From Micromonospora sp. NBC_00389 (GTDB lineage Bacteria > Actinomycetota > Actinomycetes > Mycobacteriales > Micromonosporaceae), in assembly GCF_036059255.1 (NCBI RefSeq), contig NZ_CP107947.1, positions 310,001 to 374,000 on the forward strand: 64,000 bases of DNA, in the 5' to 3' direction. Positions 9,843 to 18,889 of this stretch are shown one piece after another. The stretch's first letter is position 1. Each line of letters starts with the position of its first letter. The translations under genes were made by a program, and so were the position numbers. Below the pieces are notes generated by a model that saw only the letters and a program-made list of their open reading frames with translations, searched no databases and was not told where the DNA came from.

Positions 9843-9903
9843 CCCCACCCCACCCCGCCCGCCCCGCCCCACCCCACCCGGCCCGCCCGCCGGCCCCGCC
9901 CGA

Positions 9904-9960
9904 TGATCATGAAGTTGTTTGCGCGTGTCATCGGCGGGTCGCGGCATAACTTCATGATCA
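9904..9960. repeat. Intergenic inverted repeat built on TGATCATGAAGTT
   Basis: Perfect 13-bp arms TGATCATGAAGTT (9904-9916) and AACTTCATGATCA (9948-9960) flank a 31-base GC-rich spacer. The element is AT-rich compared with its surroundings and lies in the noncoding gap before pta. I recall this motif as a high-copy intergenic element of Micromonosporaceae genomes. Its mechanism is unknown (REP-like, MITE remnant or RNA hairpin). Confidence 0.8.
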
Positions 9961-10035
9961 ACGGAGAAAAGGCCCTGGGGGTGGGGGTCGGAGGGCCCGG
10001 GTGGGGGGCGGGCGCGATCTTCTAGGGTGGGGGGC

Positions 10036-12105
10036 GTGGCCAGGAGCGTGTATCTGACGAGTGTGGGGTCTGGCGGGGGTAAGTCGACGATCGCGCTCGG
10101 ACTGGCCGAGTTGCTGTCCCGCCAGGTCGGGCGGATCGGCGTGTTCCGGCCGCTGGTCGGCGACAACGGCCCGGACCCGATCCTCGCCCTGCTCAGCGAG
10201 CGCTACCGGGTCGAGCTGCCGTTGGCCGAGTTGGCCGGGACGACCTATGCCGAGGCCGCTGCGCTGGTGGCCGACGGCCGGCGGGAGGAGCTGATCTCCG
10301 CCATCGTCGAGCGCTACCGGGCGGTGGAGCGGCAGTGCCCGGCGGTGGTCGTGGTGGGCAGCGACTTCGACGACCCGGGCGACCCGGCCCGTCCCCGGGA
10401 GTTGGCCTTCAACGCCCGGCTGGCCACCGAGTTCGGCAGCGTGGTGGTGCCGGTGGTGGACGGCTTCGGGCAGGAGCCGGCGGCCGTCGCGGCCGCTGTG
10501 CGGGGGGCGTACCACGATCTGGCCGACCTGGGCGCCACCGTGCTCGCGGTGATCGCCAATCGGGTAGCCGAGCCGATGACCCTGCCCGACCTGCCGGTCC
10601 CCGCGTACGCCATCCCGGAGGTGCCGACCGTGTCGGCGCCGACGGTGGCCGAGGTGGCGGCGGCGCTCGATGCCACCCTGCTGGCCGGGGACGACGCCGC
10701 GCTCGGCCGGGACGTACTGGACTTCGTGGTCGGCGCCGCGCATGTGCCGACCCTGCTGGGCCACCTCACCGAGGGCGCCCTGGTGATCACCCCCGGGGAC
10801 CGGGCCGACCTGCTCGTCGCCGCCAGCGCCGCGCACGTGGCCGGGCAGGTGTCGGTGGCCGGGCTCGTGCTGACGCTGGGCGAGCAGCCCGACCCACGGG
10901 TGATGCGGCTGGTGGAAGGGCTGAACACCGGACTGGCGGTGCTGTCCGTGAGCAGCGACAGCTACGACACGGTGGCCGCGTCCAGCCGGATCGAGGGTCG
11001 GCCCAACGCGGCCAACCCCCGCAAGGTGGAGGCGGCGCTCGGCGCGTTCGAGCGCTGCGTGGACACCGACGACCTGGCCCGCCGGCTGCGGGTCAGCCGG
11101 TCGGCCCGGGTCACCCCGCTGATGTTCGAGAACGAGCTGATCGACCGTGCCCGCTCGCGGCGCCGGCACGTGGTGCTGCCAGAGGGCGCCGAGGAGCGGA
11201 TCCTGCGCGCGGCCGAGATCCTGCTCCGCCGGGGGGTGGCCGAGCTGACTCTGCTCGGCCGGCCGGACGACATCGCCCGGCGGACCCGCGAGCTGGGAAT
11301 CGACGTCGGCGACGCGCACCTGGTCGACCCGGTCACCAGCGGGTGGCGGGACGACTTCGCGGCCGAGTACGCCCGGTTGCGTGCCCACCGGGGCGTTACC
11401 GCCGAGTTGGCGCACGACATCGTGGCCCAGCCCAACTACTTCGGCACGCTGATGGTGGCCACCGGGCACGCTGACGGCATGGTCTCCGGCGCCACGCACA
11501 CCACCGCCGCCACCATCCGGCCGGCGTTCGAGATCATCCGTACCGTGCCGGGGGCCTCGGTGGCCTCCAGTGTGTTCTTCATGCTGCTCGCCGACCGGGT
11601 GCTCGTCTACGGCGACTGCGCGGTCAACCGCGACCCGGACGCCGCCCAGCTCGCCGACATCGCGATCTCCTCCGCGGACACCGCGGCCCGGTTCGGCATC
11701 GAGCCTCGGGTGGCCATGCTGTCCTACTCCACCGGCAGCTCCGGCGCCGGCGCGGACGTGGAGAAGGTCGCCGCGGCCACCGCGCTGGTGCGAGAGCGCC
11801 GGCCCGACCTGCTGGTCGAGGGGCCGATCCAGTACGACGCGGCGATCGACCCGGCGGTGGCGGCCACCAAGCTGCCGGGCAGCCCGGTTGCCGGCCAGGC
11901 CACGGTCTTCATCTTCCCGGACCTGAACACCGGCAACAACACGTACAAGGCGGTGCAGCGCTCCGCCGGGGCGGTCGCGGTCGGCCCGGTGATGCAGGGC
12001 CTGCGCCGGCCGGTGAACGACCTGTCCCGCGGCGCCACCGTGCCGGACATCGTCAACACGGTGGCGATCACCGCCATCCAGGCGGCCACCGAGGAGGCGT
12101 CGTGA
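10036..12105 (+). CDS. pta: Phosphate acetyltransferase
   Basis: The 689-residue long-form enzyme interconverts acetyl-CoA plus phosphate and acetyl phosphate plus CoA. The N terminus is a P-loop domain (SVGSGGGKST, residues 9-18), followed by a DRTGG-type middle region. The catalytic PTA domain starts at about 360 (LMFENELIDRARSRRRHVVLPEG) and includes YSTGSSGAG and GPIQYDAA. GTG at 10036 is preferred because TAGGGT lies seven bases upstream, giving a leaderless transcript. An in-frame GTG at 10027 falls inside that promoter. The stop overlaps the ackA start, so the acetate pathway is one translational unit. Confidence 0.95.
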   Translation: MARSVYLTSVGSGGGKSTIALGLAELLSRQVGRIGVFRPLVGDNGPDPILALLSERYRVELPLAELAGTTYAEAAALVADGRREELISAIVERYRAVERQCPAVVVVGSDFDDPGDPARPRELAFNARLATEFGSVVVPVVDGFGQEPAAVAAAVRGAYHDLADLGATVLAVIANRVAEPMTLPDLPVPAYAIPEVPTVSAPTVAEVAAALDATLLAGDDAALGRDVLDFVVGAAHVPTLLGHLTEGALVITPGDRADLLVAASAAHVAGQVSVAGLVLTLGEQPDPRVMRLVEGLNTGLAVLSVSSDSYDTVAASSRIEGRPNAANPRKVEAALGAFERCVDTDDLARRLRVSRSARVTPLMFENELIDRARSRRRHVVLPEGAEERILRAAEILLRRGVAELTLLGRPDDIARRTRELGIDVGDAHLVDPVTSGWRDDFAAEYARLRAHRGVTAELAHDIVAQPNYFGTLMVATGHADGMVSGATHTTAATIRPAFEIIRTVPGASVASSVFFMLLADRVLVYGDCAVNRDPDAAQLADIAISSADTAARFGIEPRVAMLSYSTGSSGAGADVEKVAAATALVRERRPDLLVEGPIQYDAAIDPAVAATKLPGSPVAGQATVFIFPDLNTGNNTYKAVQRSAGAVAVGPVMQGLRRPVNDLSRGATVPDIVNTVAITAIQAATEEAS

Positions 12106-13217
12106 GTTGCGTGCTGGTGCTCAACTGCGGGTCGTCGTCGGTGAAGTGGCGCCGCTACGACGGCGACCGGGTGCTCGACCAGGGCACGGTCGAGCGGGTC
12201 GGTGAGCCCGGCGGCGGGCCGGCGGACCACGCCAGTGCGGTCCGGCAGATCCTTGCCGGGCTGGACCTGGCCGGGCTGACCGCGGTAGGGCACCGGGTGG
12301 TGCACGGTGGCCGGAAGTTCAGCACGCCGGTCCTGATCGACGACGCCGTGCTGGCCGCGATCCGGGACCTGGTCCCGCTCGCCCCGCTGCACAACCCGGC
12401 GAACCTGGCCGGCATCGAGGTGGCCCGGGAGGCGCTGCCGGACGTCCCGCAGGTCGCCGTCTTCGACACCGCGTTCCACCACACCCTGCCGGAGGCCGCC
12501 GCGACCTACGCGATCGACCGGGACACGGCCGAGCGGTACGGCATCCGCCGGTACGGCTTCCACGGCACCTCACACGCGTACGTCTCCCGGCGCACCGCCG
12601 ACCTGCTGGGCCGCCCGTACGAGCAGCTGAACACGATCACCCTGCACCTGGGCAACGGGGCGAGCGCCTGCGCGGTGGCCGCCGGTCGCAGCGTCGCCAC
12701 CTCGATGGGCATGTCCCCGCTGGAGGGGTTGGTGATGGGCACCCGCAGCGGCGACCTCGACCCGACCGTGATCTTCCATTTGCGGCGGGAGGGCGGGCTG
12801 TCGGTGGACGACATCGACGACCTGCTCAACCACCGCAGCGGCCTGCTCGGGCTGACCGGCGTCAACGACATGCGTGAGGTGCTCCAACGCCGGGGGGACG
12901 GGGACCGGGCGGCGGAGCTGGCCTTCGACGTGTACTGCCGGCGGATCACCGAGTACGTGGGCGCGTACTACGCGCTGCTCGGACGGGTCGACGCGATCGC
13001 CTTCACGGCCGGGGTGGGCGAGCACGCCGCGCCGGTCCGGGCCGCGGCGCTGGCCGGGCTGGATCGGCTCGGCATCGCCGTGGACCCGGCCCGCAACGAC
13101 GGTGCCGGCGACCGGCTGATCTCCCCCGACGGCGCCGAGGTGTCCGTTTGCGTCATTCGCACCGACGAGGAACGCGAGATCGCCCGGCAGACCCGGGATG
13201 TGGTCCAGGCCGGCTGA
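12102..13217 (+). CDS. ackA: Acetate kinase
   Basis: A 371-residue ASKHA-fold kinase that converts acetyl phosphate and ADP to acetate and ATP, completing the Pta-AckA pathway. Family motifs are LNCGSSSVKW at the N terminus, GHRVVHGG, the catalytic segment VFDTAFHHTLP, RRYGFHGTSH, HLGNGAS and the GxGEH motif FTAGVGEH. Its GTG overlaps the pta stop by four bases. The length is slightly shorter than the usual 395-400 residues but all motifs are present. Confidence 0.95.
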   Translation: MSCVLVLNCGSSSVKWRRYDGDRVLDQGTVERVGEPGGGPADHASAVRQILAGLDLAGLTAVGHRVVHGGRKFSTPVLIDDAVLAAIRDLVPLAPLHNPANLAGIEVAREALPDVPQVAVFDTAFHHTLPEAAATYAIDRDTAERYGIRRYGFHGTSHAYVSRRTADLLGRPYEQLNTITLHLGNGASACAVAAGRSVATSMGMSPLEGLVMGTRSGDLDPTVIFHLRREGGLSVDDIDDLLNHRSGLLGLTGVNDMREVLQRRGDGDRAAELAFDVYCRRITEYVGAYYALLGRVDAIAFTAGVGEHAAPVRAAALAGLDRLGIAVDPARNDGAGDRLISPDGAEVSVCVIRTDEEREIARQTRDVVQAG

Positions 13218-13279
13218 CGACCGGCCGGGATCAGCGCCCGACGCTGCCGGTGCGCCGGGCCCGTTTCCGACCCGGGTCT

Positions 13280-13307
13280 CCGGGCGAGCGGACGCGCCGT
13301 CGCCCGG
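13280..13307. terminator. Hairpin between ackA and a convergent small gene
   Basis: Arms CCGGGCGA (13280-13287) and TCGCCCGG (13300-13307) pair perfectly around a 12-base loop in the gap between convergent genes. There is no U tract. Confidence 0.45.
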
Positions 13308-13323
13308 TCCGGCACGGTCGGCT

Positions 13324-13491
13324 CTAGGCGAGCCAGGCGACGAGGGCCACCAGCAGCACGACGACCACCGCCGCAGCGATGATCAGCGGTAGACGGGACG
13401 GCGACTCCGCCGATGCGGTGGCCTCCGGCGTCTGGGTGAACGCGCGGAACGCCTCGGTGTTGCCGCTGGGGTCGCTGTAGTTCTCAGGCAT
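13324..13491 (-). CDS. Small tail-anchored membrane protein
   Basis: A 55-residue protein beginning MPENYSDPSGNTEAFRAF. It has a hydrophilic, Ser/Glu-containing N-terminal half and a single C-terminal membrane helix (LPLIIAAAVVVVLLVALVAW). A TAGGGT box lies seven bases upstream of the ATG, the same leaderless layout as pta, which supports this short gene being real. The longer frame extending upstream is low-complexity and is not favoured. The family is unknown. Confidence 0.6.
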   Translation of the reverse strand: MPENYSDPSGNTEAFRAFTQTPEATASAESPSRLPLIIAAAVVVVLLVALVAWLA

Positions 13492-13649
13492 GCGGGTGAC
13501 CCTAGCGAAGCTGGTCGCGGCGCACCGCCCCCGACCCACGCCGACGGGCCGGGTCGACCCGGCCGGCGGGGCGGAGCCGACCGGGTGGCGGATACAGGCG
13601 GGCCGGACGGCGGGGCCGCTGCGCACGCTCGGGCACCTACCGTGGAACG

Positions 13650-14558
13650 ATGGGGGCGGGGCGGCTGATCGCCGTACTGGTGACAGCTCTGCTGGCTGGT
13701 TGTGCGCCGGCCACCGCCGTGGCGGGCGGGTCCACCGCCGCCCCGGGCGGGCCGCTGTCGGCGCGCCGGGCGCCCGAGGGGTCGTACGCCGTCGGCGTGC
13801 GTACGCTCACCCTCGATCCGCGCTCGGCGCGCCCCCTGCCGGTGACCATCTGGTACCCGGCTGCCGTGGGCGGGGTCGCCGCCGGGCGGTTCCCAGTGGT
13901 CATCTACAGCCATGGGCTGGGCAGCCGACCTGAGCTGCACGCCGGGCTGACCACCCGCTGGGCGGCGGCCGGTTTCGTGGTGGCCGCTCCCGCGTTCCCG
14001 CACACCCGGCACGGCGCGGCCCATTTCACCCGGGCGGACGTCCGCAACCAGCCGGCCGACGGCTGGCGGCTGATCCGACATCTGCTCCGTCTCGCAACCG
14101 ACCCGGGCGATCCGCTCGCCGGCCACCTGGACACGACGCGGATCGCCGCCGCCGGGCACTCGGCAGGCGGCTTCACCACCGCCGGCATGTTCAGCGCGGG
14201 GCACCCGGCCCGGCTGCGCGCCGGCATCGTGATCGCCGGAGGCGGACTGCCGGGCAGCTTCGCCGGGCCGGCCGCGCCGGTGCTCTTCGTGCACGGTACG
14301 GCCGACGCGGTGGTGCCGGTGACGGTCGGCCGAGCCGCGTACGGGCGTACCCCCGGGCCGGCCGCGTTCCTCAGCCTGCTCGGCCAGGACCACGGCGCGT
14401 ACCTCAACCCGGGCCACCCGGGCTTCGTCCCGGTCCTCGCCACCACCACCGACTTTCTCCGCTGGACCCTCTACGACGACCCGGCGGCGGGTGCCCGCCT
14501 CCCCGCCGACGCCCACTCCCCCACCCTGACCCACTACGAGTCCCGCCCGGCCCACTGA
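13650..14558 (+). CDS. Secreted lipoprotein alpha/beta hydrolase (dienelactone/PAF-acetylhydrolase-like), copy 1
   Basis: A 302-residue exported hydrolase. Residues 1-18 form a lipoprotein signal with lipobox LLAGC (Cys18). The fold shows an oxyanion segment YSHGLG, the nucleophile elbow GHSAGG, an Asp in HGTADAVVP and a His in GQDHGAY. TACCGT lies six bases before the ATG, so the mRNA is probably leaderless. The next gene is a clear paralogue in the same orientation, indicating tandem duplication. The substrate is unknown. Confidence 0.8.
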   Translation: MGAGRLIAVLVTALLAGCAPATAVAGGSTAAPGGPLSARRAPEGSYAVGVRTLTLDPRSARPLPVTIWYPAAVGGVAAGRFPVVIYSHGLGSRPELHAGLTTRWAAAGFVVAAPAFPHTRHGAAHFTRADVRNQPADGWRLIRHLLRLATDPGDPLAGHLDTTRIAAAGHSAGGFTTAGMFSAGHPARLRAGIVIAGGGLPGSFAGPAAPVLFVHGTADAVVPVTVGRAAYGRTPGPAAFLSLLGQDHGAYLNPGHPGFVPVLATTTDFLRWTLYDDPAAGARLPADAHSPTLTHYESRPAH

Positions 14559-14650
14559 TGCTGCGGCGGGACTGAGCGCTGGGTCAGCGGGCGGGCATGC
14601 CACGCCGATCCCGGCCGAGCGGGTCAGCCGGACAAGGCACAATCGGTCTC

Positions 14651-15619
14651 ATGTCGCGTCGCGTCACCCCCGCGCTGCTTGCCAGCGCCCTGTTCCTCAC
14701 CAGCATGGTCGGCTGCTCCGCCGATGCCCGCCCGGCCCAGAGCCGGCAGGCACTGCCGGCCGAGCCGCAGCCCACCGTCACGGCGACACCGCAGGTACCC
14801 GCCGGGACCGCCCCACAAAAGAGCTTCGCCGTCGGCGTACGCCAGCTGAAGCTGAACCGGGACGGCCGGGCGCTGCCGGTGACGCTCTGGTATCCGGCGG
14901 CCGGGGCGGCCGGCGGCGCGACGAAGCGGTCCGCGGCGGCCGCGGACGGCCGGTTTCCCGTGGTGATGTTCAGTCACGGCCTGACCGGGCGGCCGGAGGA
15001 CTACGCCACGATCCTGACCCGGTGGGCGGCGGCGGGCTTCGTGGTGGCCGCGCCGACCTTCCCGCACACCGCCCGGGGCAGCGACGGCAACATCCTCGAC
15101 GTGCTCAACCAGCCGGCCGACGTGTCCTACGCGCTGACCGAGGTGCTGGCGCTGGACGGCAAGGCCGGCGACCCGCTGCGCGGCCGGCTGGACGCCGAGC
15201 GGGTGGCCGCCGCCGGGCACTCCGCCGGCGGGGTGACCACCATCGGCCTCTTCACCGCCAGCAGGGACGAACGGCTGGACGCCGGCGTGGTGTTCGCCGG
15301 TACGGCGCTCGGCGTGGGCACCGCGTTCGCTGGTGCGGCCGCGCCGCAACTGTTCGTGCACGGCGAGCTGGACGAGGTGGTCGACTACGCGGCGGGCAAG
15401 GCCGCGTACGACAAGGTGCCCTGGCCGAAGGCGATGCTGAGCCTGCCCAAGGGCGACCACGGGCGTGCCCTGCTCAGCGACGGTGCGACGCTGCGGGTGG
15501 TCTCGGACGCCTCGATCGAGTTCCTCCGTTGGACGCTCTACGGCGACGCGAAGGCCAAGGGCCGCATCTCCACCGACGCCACCCGCGGCGACATCGCCAC
15601 CTTCGACGATCACCTCTGA
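14651..15619 (+). CDS. Secreted lipoprotein alpha/beta hydrolase, copy 2
   Basis: This 322-residue paralogue of the preceding gene starts MSRRVTPALLASALFLTSMVGCSA, with the lipobox Cys near residue 22 and a Pro/Thr-rich linker after it. The catalytic pattern is FSHGLTG, GHSAGG, HGELDEVV and KGDHGRA. CACAAT seven bases before this ATG resembles a -10 box, and the signal peptide begins cleanly here, so the longer upstream frame (from 14597) was rejected. The two copies share the motif FVVAAP-FPHT and the ending FLRWTLY. Both are probably anchored on the outer face of the membrane. Confidence 0.8.
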   Translation: MSRRVTPALLASALFLTSMVGCSADARPAQSRQALPAEPQPTVTATPQVPAGTAPQKSFAVGVRQLKLNRDGRALPVTLWYPAAGAAGGATKRSAAAADGRFPVVMFSHGLTGRPEDYATILTRWAAAGFVVAAPTFPHTARGSDGNILDVLNQPADVSYALTEVLALDGKAGDPLRGRLDAERVAAAGHSAGGVTTIGLFTASRDERLDAGVVFAGTALGVGTAFAGAAAPQLFVHGELDEVVDYAAGKAAYDKVPWPKAMLSLPKGDHGRALLSDGATLRVVSDASIEFLRWTLYGDAKAKGRISTDATRGDIATFDDHL

Positions 15620-15636
15620 CCACCGACGCGCCCGAC

Positions 15637-15710
15637 GATCCGCGCAACATCAGGGAAAGAGTGGCCTCCGGCAGCGCTGAGGCCACTCTTTCCTGGATAT
15701 TGCGCGGATC
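15637..15710. repeat. 74-bp near-perfect palindrome, intergenic repeat or bidirectional terminator
   Basis: Two 32-base arms (15637-15668 and 15679-15710) match at 29 positions around a 10-base loop. The outer ends are GATCCGCGCAA and the inner arms carry GGAAAGAGTGGCCTC. It sits between convergent genes and would form a very stable stem on either strand. The size and sharp ends suggest a dispersed element that also serves as terminator. Its copy number elsewhere is not visible here. Confidence 0.8.
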
Positions 15711-15727
15711 TTGAAGGTAACGCCGCG

Positions 15728-16681
15728 TCAGGCGGTGTGGTCGACGACGATCTTGCCGAAGGTGTCGCCGGAGTGCAGCCGGGCGAAGGCGTCCTCGACC
15801 CGGCTGAACGGGATCACGCTGTCCACCACCGGGCGCACGCCGCTGTCGGCGCAGAACGCCAGCAGCTCGTACAGCTCGCCCGGGGTGCCCATCGAGGTGC
15901 CCAGGATCTCCAGCTGCATGGCGAAGACCCGGCGGAGGTTCACCGACGGCTCGTGCCCGGCGGTGGCGCCGGAGACCACGATCCGGGCCATCGGCGCGGC
16001 CGACTTCAGGGAGTGGTCGAAGGTGGCCGCGCCGACCGTCTCGATCACCACGTCGACCCGTTCCGGCAGCCGGGCGCCCGGTTCCACGGCGATGGCGCCG
16101 AGCCCTGTGATGCGCTCGCGCTTGACGGCGTCGCGGCTGGTCGCGTACACCCGCTTGCCCATCGCGACGGCGAGCGCGACGGCCGCGGTGGCCACGCCGC
16201 CACCCGCGCCCTGCACCAGCACGCTGTCGGCGTCCGCGACACGGCCCTTGGTGGTCAGCATCCGCCACGCGGTCAGCCAGGCCGTGGGCAGGCAGGCCGC
16301 GTCGGTCGCCGCCAGCCCGTCGGGCAGCGGGACCAGGTTCGACCGGGGTACGGCGACCCGCTCGGCGAGGGTGCCGGGGAAGTGCTCGGAGAGGATGGAG
16401 ACCCCGCGCGGGTCACCCGGGGTGACCACCACCGGGTACACGACCACCGTGTTGCCCTGCGGGTCCACGCCGACCGCGTCACAGCCCAGGATCATCGGCA
16501 GCTGGGCCTCGGTGAGCCCCACCCCGCGCAGTGACCAGAGGTCGTGGTGGTTGAGCGAGGTGGCCCGCAGCTGCACGGTCACCCAGTCGTCGGCCGGATG
16601 GGTCGGCTCGGGCCGCTCACCGACGGTGAGCGCGGCGAGCGGATCGGCGTCGTCGAAGCGGGAGGCGAAGGCAGCACGCAT
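15728..16681 (-). CDS. Zinc-type alcohol dehydrogenase/quinone oxidoreductase (MDR family)
   Basis: A 317-residue medium-chain dehydrogenase/reductase. An N-terminal GroES-like domain (LRATSLNHHDLWSLRGVG) precedes the nucleotide-binding domain with VQGAGGGVATAAVALA near 170. The structural zinc cysteine cluster is absent, so it may act as an NADPH oxidoreductase. A TACCGT box seven bases before the ATG at 16681 supports that start over an in-frame GTG nine bases upstream. The substrate is unknown. Confidence 0.85.
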   Translation of the reverse strand: MRAAFASRFDDADPLAALTVGERPEPTHPADDWVTVQLRATSLNHHDLWSLRGVGLTEAQLPMILGCDAVGVDPQGNTVVVYPVVVTPGDPRGVSILSEHFPGTLAERVAVPRSNLVPLPDGLAATDAACLPTAWLTAWRMLTTKGRVADADSVLVQGAGGGVATAAVALAVAMGKRVYATSRDAVKRERITGLGAIAVEPGARLPERVDVVIETVGAATFDHSLKSAAPMARIVVSGATAGHEPSVNLRRVFAMQLEILGTSMGTPGELYELLAFCADSGVRPVVDSVIPFSRVEDAFARLHSGDTFGKIVVDHTA

Positions 16682-16727
16682 GATCGGCACGGTAACAAGC
16701 TGAGCGCCCGTTAAGAAGTGCCCGTCC

Positions 16728-17906
16728 CTACCGGCGGGCGACGCCGTCGCGGCGCGCCGCCTCGGCGACGGCCTCGGCGACGGCCGGGGCGACCCGGGGG
16801 TCCAGCGGCGACGGAACGATCGCCTCGGCGGTCAGCGACTCGGCCACCACGCCGGCGATGGCGTCCGCGGCAGCGACCTTCATGCCCTCGGTGATCCGGG
16901 TGGCCCGGGCGTCCAGCGCGCCGCGGAACACCCCGGGGAAGGCGAGCACATTGTTGATCTGGTTGGGGTAGTCGCTGCGCCCGGTGGCGACCACCGCGAC
17001 GTGCCGGGCGGCGACCTCGGGGTGCACCTCCGGGGTCGGGTTGGCCAGCGCGAACACGATCCCGCCGGGCGCCATGCCGGCGACCGCCGCCTCCGGGATC
17101 TGCCCGCCCGAGACGCCGATCAGCACGTCCGCGCCGCGCAGCGCCTCGGTGATGTCGCCCTGGCGACCGTCGGCGTTGGTGCTGGCGGCCAACTCGGCCT
17201 TGGTGCCGGTCAGCTCGGTACGGTGCCGGCCGATGATCCCCTTGGAGTCGCAGACCACCACCTGGTCAGGGTTGACGCCCCCGGCGACCAGCATCTTCGT
17301 CACGGCCACGCCGGCCGCGCCAGCGCCGCTCACGGCGACCCGCAGGTCACCGAGCTTGCGATTGAGCAGGGTGGCCGCGTTGCGCAGCGCGGCGAGCACC
17401 ACGATGGCGGTGCCGTGCTGGTCGTCGTGGAAGACCGGGATGTCCAGCGCCTCGTCCAGCCGACGCTCGACCTCGAAGCAGCGCGGCGCGCTGATGTCCT
17501 CCAGGTTGATCCCACCGAACGAGGGGGCCAGCGCCCGCACCACCGCGACAATCTCGTCGACGTCCTGCGTGTCCAGACAGATCGGCACCGCGTCCACCCC
17601 GGCGAACTGCTTGAACAGCACCGCCTTGCCCTCCATCACCGGCAGCGCGGCGCGCGGGCCGATGTTGCCGAGCCCGAGCACCGCCGAGCCGTCGGTGACC
17701 ACCGCGACGGCGTGCGACGCCCACGTGTAGTCGTCGGCCAGGTCGGGGTCGGCGGCGATCGCCTCACACACCAGGGCAACCCCGGGGGTGTACGCGAGGG
17801 AGAGGTCTTCCCGGCTGGTGAGCGGCACCGTCGAGGTGACGGCCATCTTGCCGCCCAGGTGCAGCTGGAAGACCGGATCGGCAGGGTCCATGGTGGACGA
17901 GGACAT
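16728..17906 (-). CDS. NAD(P)-dependent malic enzyme
   Basis: A 392-residue short bacterial malic enzyme that decarboxylates malate to pyruvate. Conserved segments are the [10 protein letters not shown] start, the lysine in MEGKAVLFK, the metal site [20 protein letters not shown] and the Rossmann segment [13 protein letters not shown] near 190. The ATG is preceded by CTGGAG at eight bases. The much longer in-frame extension upstream crosses the sodX region and is not coding. It links the TCA cycle genes at 5.8 kb to pyruvate and acetyl-CoA. Confidence 0.93.
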   Translation of the reverse strand: MSSSTMDPADPVFQLHLGGKMAVTSTVPLTSREDLSLAYTPGVALVCEAIAADPDLADDYTWASHAVAVVTDGSAVLGLGNIGPRAALPVMEGKAVLFKQFAGVDAVPICLDTQDVDEIVAVVRALAPSFGGINLEDISAPRCFEVERRLDEALDIPVFHDDQHGTAIVVLAALRNAATLLNRKLGDLRVAVSGAGAAGVAVTKMLVAGGVNPDQVVVCDSKGIIGRHRTELTGTKAELAASTNADGRQGDITEALRGADVLIGVSGGQIPEAAVAGMAPGGIVFALANPTPEVHPEVAARHVAVVATGRSDYPNQINNVLAFPGVFRGALDARATRITEGMKVAAADAIAGVVAESLTAEAIVPSPLDPRVAPAVAEAVAEAARRDGVARR

Positions 17907-18049
17907 GGCGGTGACTCCAGAATCTGTCGAGGCAGACGGGGCGGCCGGCCCGGCCGCGAGGTTGGCGGCGAGCGGTGGCACGCGGTGCGGGGGGTCACCC
18001 GGGCACATTCGAGCATAGTGTCGACACCGCCGCTCGGATGTGAGCAGGG

Positions 18050-18400
18050 TCATAACGGTCGACGAGGGACCCGTCCGGGGCGGGGCCAGTACCGGGCCAC
18101 CACCCTCCCTCGCACATCGGCCACCCCGTACGCCCGGGAGTCGTCGGTGATCAGGTCGTTGTCCCCGCGCAGCCACCAACCGCCGTCCTGCGGCCGAACC
18201 GCCCGCTTCACCACCAGCAGCTCCGGACGGGTCCGGAAGACCGCGACCACCACATCGCCGGGACGGATCGGACGACCGCCCGGGCGGACCAGCACCGCGT
18301 CGCCATGCCGCAGCGCCGGCGCCATGGACGGACCGGTCACCAGGACAGCGGTCAGCGGCCCCCGCAGCCGGGGTGGCACCGCCGGGTGATCGGCCCGCAC
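18050..18400 (-). CDS. sodX: Nickel-type superoxide dismutase maturation protease (S26-like)
   Basis: A 116-residue signal-peptidase-like Ser/Lys protease. The catalytic serine is in GPSMAPAL and the general-base lysine in LLVVKRAV, with the family box RGDNDLITDDSRAYG. It would cleave the SodN propeptide to expose His1 for nickel binding. It is divergent from sodN with 84 bases between, the typical linkage. GTG at 18400 follows GGAGG by eight bases; GTGs at 18409 and 18415 overlap that site and are less likely. It lacks the membrane anchor of standard signal peptidases. Confidence 0.88.
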   Translation of the reverse strand: MRADHPAVPPRLRGPLTAVLVTGPSMAPALRHGDAVLVRPGGRPIRPGDVVVAVFRTRPELLVVKRAVRPQDGGWWLRGDNDLITDDSRAYGVADVRGRVVARYWPRPGRVPRRPL

Positions 18401-18440
18401 TGGTTTCACCTCCACCCGGTCCGGGGAGCACTCCCAGGAG

Positions 18441-18465
18441 TAATGTCGCCTTTGATCATCGCAAA
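18441..18465 (+). promoter_or_regulatory. Candidate sodN promoter with TTTG-N7-CAAA palindrome
   Basis: TAATGT at 18441-18446 is a good -10 hexamer, placing the transcript start about 33 bases before sodN. TTTG (18451-18454) and CAAA (18462-18465) form an inverted repeat at the expected start site. Nickel-responsive Nur boxes also use TTG/CAA half-sites, but the match is loose and Nur control is only a possibility. Confidence 0.4.
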
Positions 18466-18484
18466 CTTCCCATGGAGGATCCCG

Positions 18485-18889
18485 ATGCGACTTCCACGCA
18501 TCCTTGCGCCCCGCGTCACAGCGAGCGCTCACTGCGACCTGCCGTGCGGCGTCTACGACCCGGCCCAGGCCCGGATCGAGGCCGAGTCGGTCAAAATGAT
18601 CTGCGAGAAGTACCAGTCGAACACCGACCCGGAGTTCCGCACCCGGGCGGTCATCATCAAGGAACAGCGCGCCGAGCTGGTCAAGCATCACCTCTGGGTG
18701 CTCTGGACCGACTACTTCAAGCCGGCCCACTTCGAGAAGTACCCGAACCTGCACACGCTGTTCAACGAGGCCACCAAGCTCGCGGGCGCCGGCGGCGTCA
18801 AGGGCAGCCTGGACCCGGCCACCGCCGACAAGCTGCTCGCGAAGATCGACGAAATCTCGAAGATCTTCTGGGAGACCAAGAAGGCGTGA
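18485..18889 (+). CDS. sodN: Nickel superoxide dismutase
   Basis: A 134-residue precursor of the cytoplasmic Ni-SOD hexamer. The first 15 residues (MRLPRILAPRVTASA) are a propeptide. The mature protein would start at His16 with the nickel hook HCDLPCGVYD, in which His1, Cys2 and Cys6 bind nickel. The rest matches the four-helix family (QARIEAESVKMICEKY, HHLWVLWTDYFKPAH) at normal length. GGAGG lies seven bases before the ATG. The stop overlaps the GTG of a downstream acetyltransferase. Maturation needs the divergent sodX product. Confidence 0.96.
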   Translation: MRLPRILAPRVTASAHCDLPCGVYDPAQARIEAESVKMICEKYQSNTDPEFRTRAVIIKEQRAELVKHHLWVLWTDYFKPAHFEKYPNLHTLFNEATKLAGAGGVKGSLDPATADKLLAKIDEISKIFWETKKA

